In this document: positions 40,901 to 47,828 of the stretch, in pieces
Numbering within the stretch: position 1 is the first letter of the stretch
How the letters are laid out: every line of letters starts with the position of its first letter
Assembly: GCA_031289425.1 (NCBI GenBank)
Contig: JAITPM010000040.1
Span: forward strand, 1-55,422
Direction of reading: 5' to 3'
DNA: 55,422 nucleotides
Source of the DNA: Fusobacteriaceae bacterium
GTDB lineage: Bacteria > Fusobacteriota > Fusobacteriia > Fusobacteriales > Fusobacteriaceae
Program-made: the position numbers and the translations under genes
Notes under the pieces: generated by a model
Seen by the model: only the letters and a program-made list of their open reading frames with translations
Told to the model about the DNA's origin: nothing
The model's database searches: none

Positions 40901-42164
40901 TACAGGGTCAAAGATAACTCCTGTAACATCCCCAATGTTTGTAGCAAAAGTAACTAATAACGGGGATTTGGTAATTGCTAAAAGACCATATGCAGATATT
41001 ACGATAGGAGAGCAATTCGACGCTCTTTATAGTGGACTGGATAATATCCTCAAAAACAGTGGTGGAATAGGGCGAGATGCATCTATTCTTATGGGAATAA
41101 ATGCTTATTTAAGTGGTATATATAATGAAAAAGGAAATAGATCATTTACAGAAGAAACCCAAAGAGTATTGGCAGAATTCAGAGGGGATATATATACTAC
41201 ATCACTAAAAAGAATACTAAATGTTCAATCGGCATTTAATAAGAGTTTCGAAGAGTTAGAAAATTCATATAATTTTACAAAAGATACAATAAAATATAGC
41301 GTGATTTATCAAGACGGGGGATACGAAGACAAAACTGTAGGAGTAGATAATTACGATTATAAAATATACGGACTGTATATGATGAAAGAATACGAAGGGA
41401 AAAATTATGCAAATAAATATGGATATATGGCCGGATTTGCAATAAGTAAATTTGAATTTGATGATGCACCGACATATAATGATAAATCAAAAGAAGATAT
41501 ATATTCATTGAGGTTGGGATTATACAATTCGTTGACATTAATCAAAAGCAACTTTTTAACTTTAAGAAGTAAATTGGAAATAGGAGCAAATAGACATGAG
41601 GCAAAAAGAAAAATAGAACTTGAAAAAATCTATACAAATAGCGGTAAATATGAATCCTACAATGTTATGCTCGACAATAGATTATCCATGGAAGTATTCA
41701 AAAGCTATAATTCTGAGGTCAAATTATACGGAGACCTGAACCTAGAATATGGATATGTAAGCAAATTCAAAGAAGAAGCCAAAGGCGACAGCGGATTGGA
41801 ATTACAAATAGAAGATAGAGATTATTTTAGGGCAGAATTAGCATTAGGGGTCAAGGCAGCACACAGAATATATGTAGGAAATAATTTTTCAATAAAAATT
41901 ATAGGCGACGTCTCATATGGATATCAATTTGGAAACGCAGATATTGAGCATGTAAAAGCTAAGGTATATAAAGGAGAAGAAGGGACTTATAATTTGATAA
42001 GACCATATGAAGAAAAAGGAAAACTAAAGAGCATAGTTGGAGTGACATTTGAGAAGGCAAATCATTATGGGTTAACAATAGATGTGGAAGCCACAAAATA
42101 TGATAACAAGGTCAGCAATGATATCAAGTATAGTTTAAGATTTAATTATAAGTTTAATCAATAA
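31965..42164 (+). CDS. giant type V autotransporter adhesin-like protein (fusobacterial type)
   Basis: 3399 aa; signal region, Pro-rich segment, long passenger with recurrent GIGIY/GGTINV-type beta-helix repeats, C-terminal approx. 300-aa beta-barrel-like domain ending YSLRFNYKFNQ. Confidence 0.92.
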   Translation: MMKENIKTLKSFLKNKRIKFSLAMFTSFMIMGVKSIVFASSVDLQSQVYTTKIDLLEKIIAQKAEVKALLIENETKLKKIKSQEIYLVRKGEYFSKSIYPSTQIFFTYSHFGIEKTSNRTTKEFGETIDAIKKYYDTKGITNPDWVVGEIDKIMSKIGNGVGADNEEFREIVEVGANIKPIEPVLPSINPSISASASAPTVSLGILPGTVSPTVTTIPSVKPPTVLPPSSPGGVSVIVTTPTPVEKIVVAPPDIVPPDSPTDKIINVNPPVTPEGFVPTTVTAPTAPSIPVIVPPTIPTFASKVISGGNSTSNIIDNKNLSNAVIEMVAIKSGNFNLIRDTENTWTYEYTGYDGANIWAVGNATSDTHSSVASGRTWTGLSRASTDSNGSQLGFQKLVGSDAQSTMLSNATFLYTRKMESETSNLGEFVHLDIHGAGSVASQRTGLETGTSGLANQADILAAYDDAGDNINWTYGAAGSTKKTSDASKRYTWINSGKIVIEGGNTSVTNHYDHNAAGKKAIAINTGDIIFQPYFDGKNYYQKYTSVFVMSLDGTGVHHIMYNGITGSIKTYTGTASIFLSGASGSGRPLSIVNRGTLEMYGKNSAGIYLKTGSDNDLYFITENFTFNSTTNTVTTGSYHPLTLFGDSSIGLYGDATAGSTIGNFAVDIGANGKGNELFTTSAVSGTTNGTNLTNYDINSGGKNSNIEGSFGIIASGALNLTSHQIRIYDKTENNVGVYPNADIALNIGGGEISLNGGNKNIGILINGKGSVSSTGNISLTGGIGNMAVYVKGNISGINEAITVNKIIATNTEDSVITYGENGAKITANELNVASHVGTHPTTTNKKDTGAVFALGANTVIIINRTIVPGMSNISITGEKLDDADRYVGFGIMAKDGGVINVKNNYIKVVNGSTVAASIGANSIIDLTGGIVEFDGAGYVVYSDGVGKINLSDSKMILKGKATAFDLDMLAGTPLITLNSNSRIHVESNDVVVFNLRNASGLNTSGLESSITAALGTALGGTSLSNLIIAGSGIDSYKIAAVDGGTVTIGNLDKTGTGVVTDTQAQKDGNFYYNRFLGQRLVATATNSNISAILDNVQASKFNNQVVGLEMNSSKLAVSNIETGINLANSTIIADRNGTGMGAIGAFINYGVVSIDGTSSIKVEKESNAANEQGIGVYAVNGSAVTNAGNIEVRGNKSIGILGMAYREAPIGSPILNEFGTLAQGQGKVSITNRGNIILDGTGTIGIYAYNNNISGTKKDTIVTNTSTGVITVGNSASSTTAICIYGEKATISNLGKVSVGAGGVAIYAKNSSEIINLGTINLGGDGIGVMMDGTSTITATSVILTGTGTDTNGKTGFFYKGNGSQSVNLAIDAKDFEKGTAIYAEDMDITSSGILRIGKDGVGIFLKGSTSNIGTNNGTIELTTGKTGAVGMYTKTASLINNTGGIINVNNASQIGIYAEGVNNRAINKGTINLKVDGTTGIFVKNGAKTELAGNNIVFVGKSNVGVFAENAIVEMSDNIAYNQNNENKNILIYGKDGASISIISGKTLTVNGNTAPTTIGHKSVGIYLENAISTNNYSGLGNIFVLNEAIGIYSKGENILDVNVTATGDKTTGIFIEGASSITGTVTARGTSTTSAVGIYGDGGTISVMGAGLTLKTDIGKGTGMYLTNGAYADGGTITVENTATSTKNIGVYYSKGSASRMITNGSAISLTGSDSIGIYAADGVTITNTKNITSTASKINNIASYVGGDSTLISSGTINVNDIDGIGIYVEKGTAVNSGIITLNGTASISTTSVVGIISESKTISDIASVENTGTINAGNNLGMYIAGVGVNFGKNTGNIKITTGTGVYVDGSGNGFDGTGGNISSSSNAIGIYLKNTDANKIKIGMLNIAAGGVGVFGENAKIDFVVETSDGTVGVVTKDGSVISNNITTGNDSIGVYVLDNTIIFNGVNILTGTKAVGTPVGILFDTGITGINNMNDVNVNAKNGVGIYLGGAGMTLTHNGNITTEGGIGIYVSAGNTLKTGTSIINIDGGTGVYVDGGTANLGTTTDVLTFNFLIGEGIGVYNNGGTINLGNNIILTGTGTLAATTNGSLSSSGNLYVGEGATGILGKYDNGVVSGSPQSITNNGIITAMHGGIGIIAIKGTTNPGDTITIYNNGTINISEVSRMNIPSIGIFTDVADTVNTGVINVGNNGIGIYSSYSGVLTSIKNDNMTMIGTDGIGVYIKGATNGFISNNIASTSLRNTGVVLEGISGNINAGTIFLGNESVGVMATGTSTATLDGIIIVGDSNSSKSAIGIVVNDGSTITLTGTVSITGGNGSIGVYAEGVGTTVTIPNATNITVGTDGIYMYSKDANLNLAGNITANNQIGIVADGGTINVGNSIITAQTGGIGAYIKGSAPSFIGTALAVQAGILSKYSIGVYYDGVIGIGTVPAITQTGNYTIGLILNNSTGTVPGTVTIGNSTTNNQVGVMAKNSSNLTVTGTISVSGDKNIGIYGENSQIATNNNITVSNSFESADKSTVSIGITLNNGSYLGSGDFSIGDYSIGIFGKEMASGSTITQSGTTMTIGKNGLGIYGEGRGSINANIGNIIIGSDNAVGIYTKGMDATVTGNITIGTNTSIGIANKGNGNISYTGNMTIADKAPAASIGIYKTDGIGTITTSTGNWAVGNGGYGIYLKQSTGQQAIINNGANMILGTSSVGIFSDGINTLNNSGNIIVGMTDVQGDHTNIQNHLNSVGIYIDGGTIASNTGIITVNHDHSVGIYGSGIGTKFTNYGNINVDNGGVGILVRDGAVAINATGANITLGSTPAPASCRAITIGMAAYNGNIINNGTVIVNGGIGMNIGIGGTFENNGTIILNNGIGIEGAGITSNSGNIIVNGGTAVGSGGIGTANVGAVEIKPDGTIIINDNYVSIGGTLSAVGAIVINGAYADVTTGTPLFNAHSVSGEVKLLPNFATTGNGISYEIKGFVNMAHGIITGSKITPVTSPMFVAKVTNNGDLVIAKRPYADITIGEQFDALYSGLDNILKNSGGIGRDASILMGINAYLSGIYNEKGNRSFTEETQRVLAEFRGDIYTTSLKRILNVQSAFNKSFEELENSYNFTKDTIKYSVIYQDGGYEDKTVGVDNYDYKIYGLYMMKEYEGKNYANKYGYMAGFAISKFEFDDAPTYNDKSKEDIYSLRLGLYNSLTLIKSNFLTLRSKLEIGANRHEAKRKIELEKIYTNSGKYESYNVMLDNRLSMEVFKSYNSEVKLYGDLNLEYGYVSKFKEEAKGDSGLELQIEDRDYFRAELALGVKAAHRIYVGNNFSIKIIGDVSYGYQFGNADIEHVKAKVYKGEEGTYNLIRPYEEKGKLKSIVGVTFEKANHYGLTIDVEATKYDNKVSNDIKYSLRFNYKFNQ

Positions 42165-42188
42165 TTTTTATAATGTAGGAGCGTCATC

Positions 42189-42219
42189 TGTAGGGGCGTT
42201 GCATTGCAACGCTCTTACA
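42189..42219. repeat. GTAGGGGCG-type inverted-repeat element (copy 2)
   Basis: TGTAGGGGCGTTGCA-TTGCAACGCTCTTACA, preceded by a partial copy TGTAGGAGCG at 42174. Confidence 0.7.
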
Positions 42220-42317
42220 TTTAACATTCCATTATTCAAAATTTATTTGCTTTTATAAAAAAATTTGTTATAATAACTATGTTAATAATGAAGCTAAATC
42301 AAATAAGGTGCACATAA

Positions 42318-42479
42318 ATGTTAAAAACCACTAAACAAATGCAATTATTTAAAATTAAGACAAATTTGCCTAAAAAGAGAAAAACAGGAATAGAACTTAG
42401 ACTCACTGACTGGATTTTACATGAAAAATTTTTGAGAGAAAATAAGTTAGGAGAACAAAAAAAATTGTTCTCACTTTAA
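42318..42479 (+). CDS. possible 53-aa basic small protein
   Basis: ORF MLKTTKQMQLFKIKTNLPKKRKTGIELRLTDWILHEKFLRENKLGEQKKLFSL; no clear ribosome-binding site. Confidence 0.3.
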   Translation: MLKTTKQMQLFKIKTNLPKKRKTGIELRLTDWILHEKFLRENKLGEQKKLFSL

Positions 42480-42488
42480 TTTAATTTT

Positions 42489-44567
42489 TTATTTTTTTTC
42501 AGGGAATCCACTTATTTTAAATTGTACATATTTATTACGAATCCCATCAATTAATATATATGCTTCATACTCGCTATTTTTTACATTATCTCGTAGTTTA
42601 AATACAGTGTTTTTATTTTTTAACAAACTTTTTGCTTTTGTTTTTGTTATCTTCACTTCGGTTCCGTAAATTTTCATTTTTTCAAATAATACAAATTTAC
42701 AATTATTTATATTATTACTGCAATAAAATGTATCTCCTTTTTTAGATATAATAACATCCGAACCACAGATTGGGCATTTTCCCACACTCTCTCTGGCATC
42801 CTGTATCCTATTTATTGCAATGGTTTTCGAACTAATTATTTCAACTAGTTCTTTTTTAGCAATTTCCATAATATTCTCTATAGACGCCTCATTTTTATAT
42901 ATCTTTTTTAACAATTTAGAAAATTCTACAGTTCTTTCCTTATATAAGTTGATTTTAAGTAAATCCAAAATTTCTATTAATTTTTCTCCCAATGGTTCGA
43001 TTGAGTAAGTATTTCTCTTTTGAGATATATATTTATTTTCTTTGGCATTTTCTATAATATTTGTCCTTGTAGCTTCTGTTCCTATCTCCACTCCTTCAAA
43101 AATTGCTTTATATTCTTCATCTTCTGTCATTTTTTCACTTCTAAAAGGGTTTTTTAAATAATTGGCTAAATCTTCCTCTGTCGCTTTTTTAGGTGCTTGA
43201 GTTTTTTTCTTTTTTGGTTTAAAATTTACATCTAATTCTTCGTTTACAGAAAAATTCGGTAAAATTTTCTCAATTTTTATTGGTTCGTATTTTAAATACC
43301 CGGTTTGTATCAATGTTTCACCCTTTAATTCAAAGGTTTCATCTCCTGCACCAATATTAATTACAGTTTCGGCTATTATTGTATCCTCTTTTAAAAAGTT
43401 ACTTATAAATCTATAAAAAATTGCTTCGTATACTATTTTTTCATTTTCTTCAAATTCGTTTAATTTTGGAACCTTAGAAGTTATTATTATAGCACTGTGA
43501 GATTCAATTTTTGTATCATCAAAGATTTTTTTGGAATCTTTAAATTCCAGCTCGTAACTTTTATATATTTCAAGTAAGGCTTTTACTTTTTCTTTTTCAT
43601 TTTCTGATAGATATTCTGAATTAGTTCGAGGATATGTTATATACCCACGTTGATACAAGCTTTGTATTATTTCTAATGAATCTGCAAAATTCATTTTTTT
43701 ATTTTTTGATAAGAAGCTTTGTAATGTAGAAAGTGAAAATAATTTGGATGGTAATTTTTTCTTTTCTTTTATTTCTATAGATTTTACAATAGTTTTATTT
43801 TTATTTAATAAATTGGCTAAATTTTTTGCTTGGTCAATTTCATTTTCTTTGAATTTTTTATCTTTTACAGTTAATAATAGTTCTATGTCATCCTTAATTA
43901 TTTTGCTTTCTATTTGATAATAAATTTCTGCATCAAAATTTTTTATAGCCAAATCTTTATCATAAATAAATTTGACAATTGGGACTAACACTCTACCGGC
44001 ACGTAGTAATTTTCCTGATTTTACTGTTAAATACATTGTTAAATTAATTCCTAATAACCAATCGAGATATGTTCTTGCAATCCCTTCATTATAGAGATTT
44101 ATATATTTTTCATTGTCTTCTAATTGATTCAACTGATTTCTTATTGTTTCTTCGGTTTGCTCCGGAAGCCATAATCTTTTAACAGTTTTATTTATTCCTA
44201 CAGTTTGTATAATTAGGTCTACTACCAATTGCCCTTCTCTATCAGCATCTCCACAATTAATTATTTCAGACACGTCTTCTCTTTTTATTAAATTTTCTAT
44301 GATTGTAAATTGTTTTTTTACGCCTTCATCACTTTTTAGAATAAATTCAAATTTATTCGGAATAAAAGGAAGCGCAATATTTTTCCATAATATTTTTTCA
44401 ATGTTTAAATAATCTTTTATTCTTTTTAATTCTAATAAATGACCAAAAGACCATGTAATAATATAATTATCACCCTCTATGTAGCCATCTTTTCTATTGT
44501 TGACATAGAGTGCAGTCGCTATATTTTTACCTAAACTCGGTTTTTCTGCTATGATTAGCTTTTTCAT
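42489..44567 (-). CDS. topB: type IA DNA topoisomerase (topoisomerase III)
   Basis: MKKLIIAEKPSLGKNIA, NCGDADREGQLVVD, GYITYPRTNSEYLS, C-terminal CPICG zinc-finger-like motif. Confidence 0.93.
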   Translation of the reverse strand: MKKLIIAEKPSLGKNIATALYVNNRKDGYIEGDNYIITWSFGHLLELKRIKDYLNIEKILWKNIALPFIPNKFEFILKSDEGVKKQFTIIENLIKREDVSEIINCGDADREGQLVVDLIIQTVGINKTVKRLWLPEQTEETIRNQLNQLEDNEKYINLYNEGIARTYLDWLLGINLTMYLTVKSGKLLRAGRVLVPIVKFIYDKDLAIKNFDAEIYYQIESKIIKDDIELLLTVKDKKFKENEIDQAKNLANLLNKNKTIVKSIEIKEKKKLPSKLFSLSTLQSFLSKNKKMNFADSLEIIQSLYQRGYITYPRTNSEYLSENEKEKVKALLEIYKSYELEFKDSKKIFDDTKIESHSAIIITSKVPKLNEFEENEKIVYEAIFYRFISNFLKEDTIIAETVINIGAGDETFELKGETLIQTGYLKYEPIKIEKILPNFSVNEELDVNFKPKKKKTQAPKKATEEDLANYLKNPFRSEKMTEDEEYKAIFEGVEIGTEATRTNIIENAKENKYISQKRNTYSIEPLGEKLIEILDLLKINLYKERTVEFSKLLKKIYKNEASIENIMEIAKKELVEIISSKTIAINRIQDARESVGKCPICGSDVIISKKGDTFYCSNNINNCKFVLFEKMKIYGTEVKITKTKAKSLLKNKNTVFKLRDNVKNSEYEAYILIDGIRNKYVQFKISGFPEKK

Positions 44568-44685
44568 GTTTTATCCCCTTGGTTTTTAGTATATAACATT
44601 CTACAACATTTTTATTATAATTTCTATAATTTTTATTTTAATTACATTTATTAATAGCTAATATTTACAAGAATTAATATAAATA

Positions 44686-44729
44686 AAAATATCCTTTCTC
44701 TATTTTTAATAGAAATCAGATATTTTTAT
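44686..44729 (-). terminator. probable terminator downstream of the ABC ATPase gene
   Basis: AAAAATATC...GATATTTTT inverted repeat with extended inner pairing CTATT/AATAG. Confidence 0.5.
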
Positions 44730-44742
44730 TTATTATTTTAAT

Positions 44743-45522
44743 TTATAACATATATTCTATTTGTACATCGTGCGCAAATTCCATAAGTTTTAGAATTTGT
44801 GATCTCAATTCCGTAAAATCATCCGAAGCACGGTTTCGTGGATAATTCATTGGTACATCAAGGATTTTCGCAATGCGCCCAGGTCGTGGTGACATTACAA
44901 CAATGCGGCTACTTAGATAGATTGCTTCATCTATATCATGTGTGACCATAAGCATAGTATTTTTACGTTCTTTCCAGAGACGTAACAATTCGTCCTGTAA
45001 TGTCATCCGTGTAAAACTATCAAGGGCTCCTAGTGGTTCATCCAACAATAACACATCCGGAGAAACAGCCAAAGCACGCACAAGAGCAGCTCGTTGTCTC
45101 ATTCCACCTGATAGTTGATGCGGGTAGTTATCTGCAAAATCTGACAATCCTGCGATTGCCAACCAATCAGCTATTTCTTCTTTTTTCTGGTCATATTGCT
45201 TTACTGCTTTCAATGCAAACTCAATATTCCCTTTGACAGTTAACCATGCAAATAACGTATGTTCCTGAAACACCAAGCCACGTCTGGGGTCTGTGCCGTG
45301 TATTATTTCATCATTAAAAAATACTTCACCTTTTGTAGGAATTTCTAATCCTGCTACAATACGAAGCAGTGTACTTTTGCCGCACCCGCTCGCTCCAAGC
45401 AATGAGACAAACTCGCCGGGCTGAATGCTAATATTTATATCATCCAATGCGAACAGCGTGTCATCCATACCCTGACGTGCAAAAACTTTTGTCACGCCTT
45501 TTATTTCAACACTTGCACTCAT
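44743..45522 (-). CDS. nitrate/sulfonate/taurine-type ABC transporter ATP-binding protein (SsuB/TauB family)
   Basis: LGASGCGKSTLLRIVAG, LSGGMRQRAALVRALAVSPDVLLLDEPLGALD; start at MSASVEIKG overlaps the permease stop by 4 nt. Confidence 0.93.
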   Translation of the reverse strand: MSASVEIKGVTKVFARQGMDDTLFALDDINISIQPGEFVSLLGASGCGKSTLLRIVAGLEIPTKGEVFFNDEIIHGTDPRRGLVFQEHTLFAWLTVKGNIEFALKAVKQYDQKKEEIADWLAIAGLSDFADNYPHQLSGGMRQRAALVRALAVSPDVLLLDEPLGALDSFTRMTLQDELLRLWKERKNTMLMVTHDIDEAIYLSSRIVVMSPRPGRIAKILDVPMNYPRNRASDDFTELRSQILKLMEFAHDVQIEYML

Positions 45523-46541
45523 ACTTTCCCCTCCTGCCAACGCAAAACACGTTTTTTTGTCAGTGTTAAGACAATATTTACCACTGTGAATGTGAGACAG
45601 ATAATTATTACTGCAGCATACATCTTTGCAAATTCCGCCCAACCACGTTGCCAATTAATATACCACCCCAAGCCGCTCTCCACACCAAGCATTTCTGCAA
45701 CCATTAGAGCAGTACAAGCGATACTCATTCCCTGAGTCAGTCCGTTGAAGATTGATGGCATTGCAGCAGGAATCGCTACTTTGAATATCAATCCAATTTT
45801 GCTGACACCAAAGGTTTTTGCAACCTCGAAATTGCTTCGTTCGACACTTAACACACCATTAAAAGCAGACATAGTGACCGGGTACCATACACCTAATGCG
45901 ATTAAAAATACTGAACCGCCAAAAAGTGAACTTGCAACGATTAATATGATCGAAATCCAAGTAGTTGATGGAATCGGTCCTAGGAATCTAAGTATAGGAG
46001 TGACCCAATAACGTATCCTTAGGCTCCATCCGGCACCTATTCCTGTTATCAATCCAATAACTACACCTGACAGATAGCCTGTAAATAGTAAAACGAGAGA
46101 ATTCTTAACACAATCCAAAAGGACAACACGATCATTTATAATAGCGAGCAAAATGCGGTCGACCCAAGGGAAATAAGGCATTTGAAGTACTCCGGTTTTC
46201 AAAGTAGCTAAATCATATAGGCCTACAATTGTGATGATAACACTGTAAAGTGGTGCTTTGTACAGTAATTTATCGTATATTTTCTCTGAAAAAAGAGAAG
46301 AAATAAAATATACAAGCAACGCAACTGCTAATAAACCAAAAAAAACTGTATAAACATTACTAATAGGAAATGCTATTTTATTCGCTGCATATTTTGGCAA
46401 GTTAGGAACCAGTTTATATTGTAGAAGTAAGGCAATTGCCAATAAAAGGGGCAGAGCAGATACTGCTCTGTCAACCTTTTTCCTAAATTCAGATTTCGGC
46501 AAACGTTCCAATTGTCGTAATTCCCAGACTGTTAGTTTCAT
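45519..46541 (-). CDS. nitrate/sulfonate/taurine-type ABC transporter permease (SsuC/TauC family)
   Basis: Inner-membrane region FLGPIPSTTWISIILIVASSLFGGSVFLIALGVWYPVTMSAFNGV. Confidence 0.93.
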   Translation of the reverse strand: MKLTVWELRQLERLPKSEFRKKVDRAVSALPLLLAIALLLQYKLVPNLPKYAANKIAFPISNVYTVFFGLLAVALLVYFISSLFSEKIYDKLLYKAPLYSVIITIVGLYDLATLKTGVLQMPYFPWVDRILLAIINDRVVLLDCVKNSLVLLFTGYLSGVVIGLITGIGAGWSLRIRYWVTPILRFLGPIPSTTWISIILIVASSLFGGSVFLIALGVWYPVTMSAFNGVLSVERSNFEVAKTFGVSKIGLIFKVAIPAAMPSIFNGLTQGMSIACTALMVAEMLGVESGLGWYINWQRGWAEFAKMYAAVIIICLTFTVVNIVLTLTKKRVLRWQEGKV

Positions 46542-46602
46542 ATAATCACCTTTATTTATTTTACTTTATTTATTATTATTTATTTATTTTTATTTATTCT
46601 TA

Positions 46603-47664
46603 TTATTTTTTATCTGTTTCGATAGGGAACCAAACTTGAGTCTTAATATCTGCAGGTTTTAAGTTTTTATCAATAACGCCAAGAGCTTGATATTCTGCGA
46701 TAGAATTATCCAAAGTTTTCTCAGTCCATTCTTTAGATAATCCCCATTTGAATAATTTTGCAAGGGAAAAAGCATAATCTTCAGTACCACTGATAAAACC
46801 ATTTTCTAAAAGAAGTTTTGCAGCTTCTCTTTTATTTTCATCGCTCTCTCCTATCCAACGAGCAGCGTTATAAATAGCACGACTAATTTTTTCAGCTGTA
46901 ACAGGGTTTGCATCTATGAATGCTCCTGCAATTGCAAGTACGCAACAAGATTCTTCAGCGAAGTCTGCATCCCCATGAAGAGATCTGATACGACGAAGAG
47001 AACCGTCTTGTACCCATTTTTCAGCCAATTGATCTCCAAGTACGAAAACATCTGCATCGCCATTTTTAAGAACAGTTAACGCTTGATCAGCCGGTAAATC
47101 CAACCAAGAAAAATCAGTTGTTTGTAATCCATCATGAGAAATAAATCTGAAAGATATATTATGTTGTGCGCCACCAATTCCACCTGTGACAGCAACTTTT
47201 TGTCCCTTTTCAAATTTTGTAATCTTAGATTCTGCTAATACGAAAGCTGATGTACAGCCTGTATGAAGTCCAAAAGTAAATCGAACATCGACACCATTAG
47301 TTATAGGCTTTAACCATTCTGCTACCATGCCACCATAAGTATCTACTTTTCCGCCTACGATTGCATCACGAGCATTAGCAAATCCACCGCCGGCTTTAGT
47401 TAGCTCTGTTTTTATTCCTTCAGCTTCAAAAAAACCTTTTAATTGAGCAATAGGTATAGCGGCTTGACAAAGTCCTCCGTCATAACCAATATGGATTACA
47501 CGTTTAGAAGCTGGTTCTGCTTGATATGCTTTTTCTTTTTCTGCAGGGTTAGCAGAAGATATCAATGGTTTAGCTGCAACGATAGTTGCAAACAATGAAA
47601 ACGATAAAATTAATGCTGTCTTAACAGATAAAACATTTTTTATTGATAATTTAAAATTTTTCAT
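46603..47664 (-). CDS. ABC transporter substrate-binding protein (SsuA/NMT1-like)
   Basis: Signal peptide; HIGYDGGLCQAAIPIAQLKGFFEAEGIKTELTKAGGGFANARDAIVGGKVD; start chosen at MKNFKLS. Confidence 0.9.
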   Translation of the reverse strand: MKNFKLSIKNVLSVKTALILSFSLFATIVAAKPLISSANPAEKEKAYQAEPASKRVIHIGYDGGLCQAAIPIAQLKGFFEAEGIKTELTKAGGGFANARDAIVGGKVDTYGGMVAEWLKPITNGVDVRFTFGLHTGCTSAFVLAESKITKFEKGQKVAVTGGIGGAQHNISFRFISHDGLQTTDFSWLDLPADQALTVLKNGDADVFVLGDQLAEKWVQDGSLRRIRSLHGDADFAEESCCVLAIAGAFIDANPVTAEKISRAIYNAARWIGESDENKREAAKLLLENGFISGTEDYAFSLAKLFKWGLSKEWTEKTLDNSIAEYQALGVIDKNLKPADIKTQVWFPIETDKK

Positions 47665-47723
47665 AGATAATTCCTCCTTAAATTTAGAATAATTTTTATG
47701 CATTTACAAAATGCTTTTTTTCA

Positions 47724-47750
47724 CGTAGGGGCGTATGATTACGCCCTCTA
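47724..47750. repeat. GTAGGGGCG-type inverted-repeat element (copy 3)
   Basis: CGTAGGGGCGTA-TGAT-TACGCCCTCTA. Confidence 0.65.
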
Positions 47751-47828
47751 TAACTCGGACATGTTATTATTTATCATATTAGCAACTAAAGGTTTGGCGT
47801 ATAACGCATATCGCAATTTCCCATTAAT

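Noticed and set aside
32366-41538. Many minus-strand ORFs (e.g. 232, 178, 171, 154, 148 aa) inside the autotransporter
   Set aside because: Shadow ORFs generated by the repetitive codon usage of the 3399-aa gene; no ribosome-binding sites or recognizable domains.
31965-42164. CRISPR-like or microsatellite array suggested by recurring ggaataggaatatat-type strings
   Set aside because: Repeats are degenerate, irregularly spaced and in frame with GIGIY protein repeats of an intact ORF.
42318-42479. 53-aa basic ORF as a confident new gene
   Set aside because: No clear ribosome-binding site and its 3' end is a GAGAACAA/TTGTTCTC hairpin that probably serves as a terminator; kept only as a low-confidence feature.
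45523-45654. Cys-containing N-terminal extension of the ABC ATPase ORF (MATWLGGICKDVCCSNNYLSHIHSGKYCLNTDKKTCFALAGGES)
   Set aside because: It is an out-of-frame read through the end of the permease gene; the start at MSASVEIKG (45522) overlaps the permease stop by 4 nt in normal coupling style.
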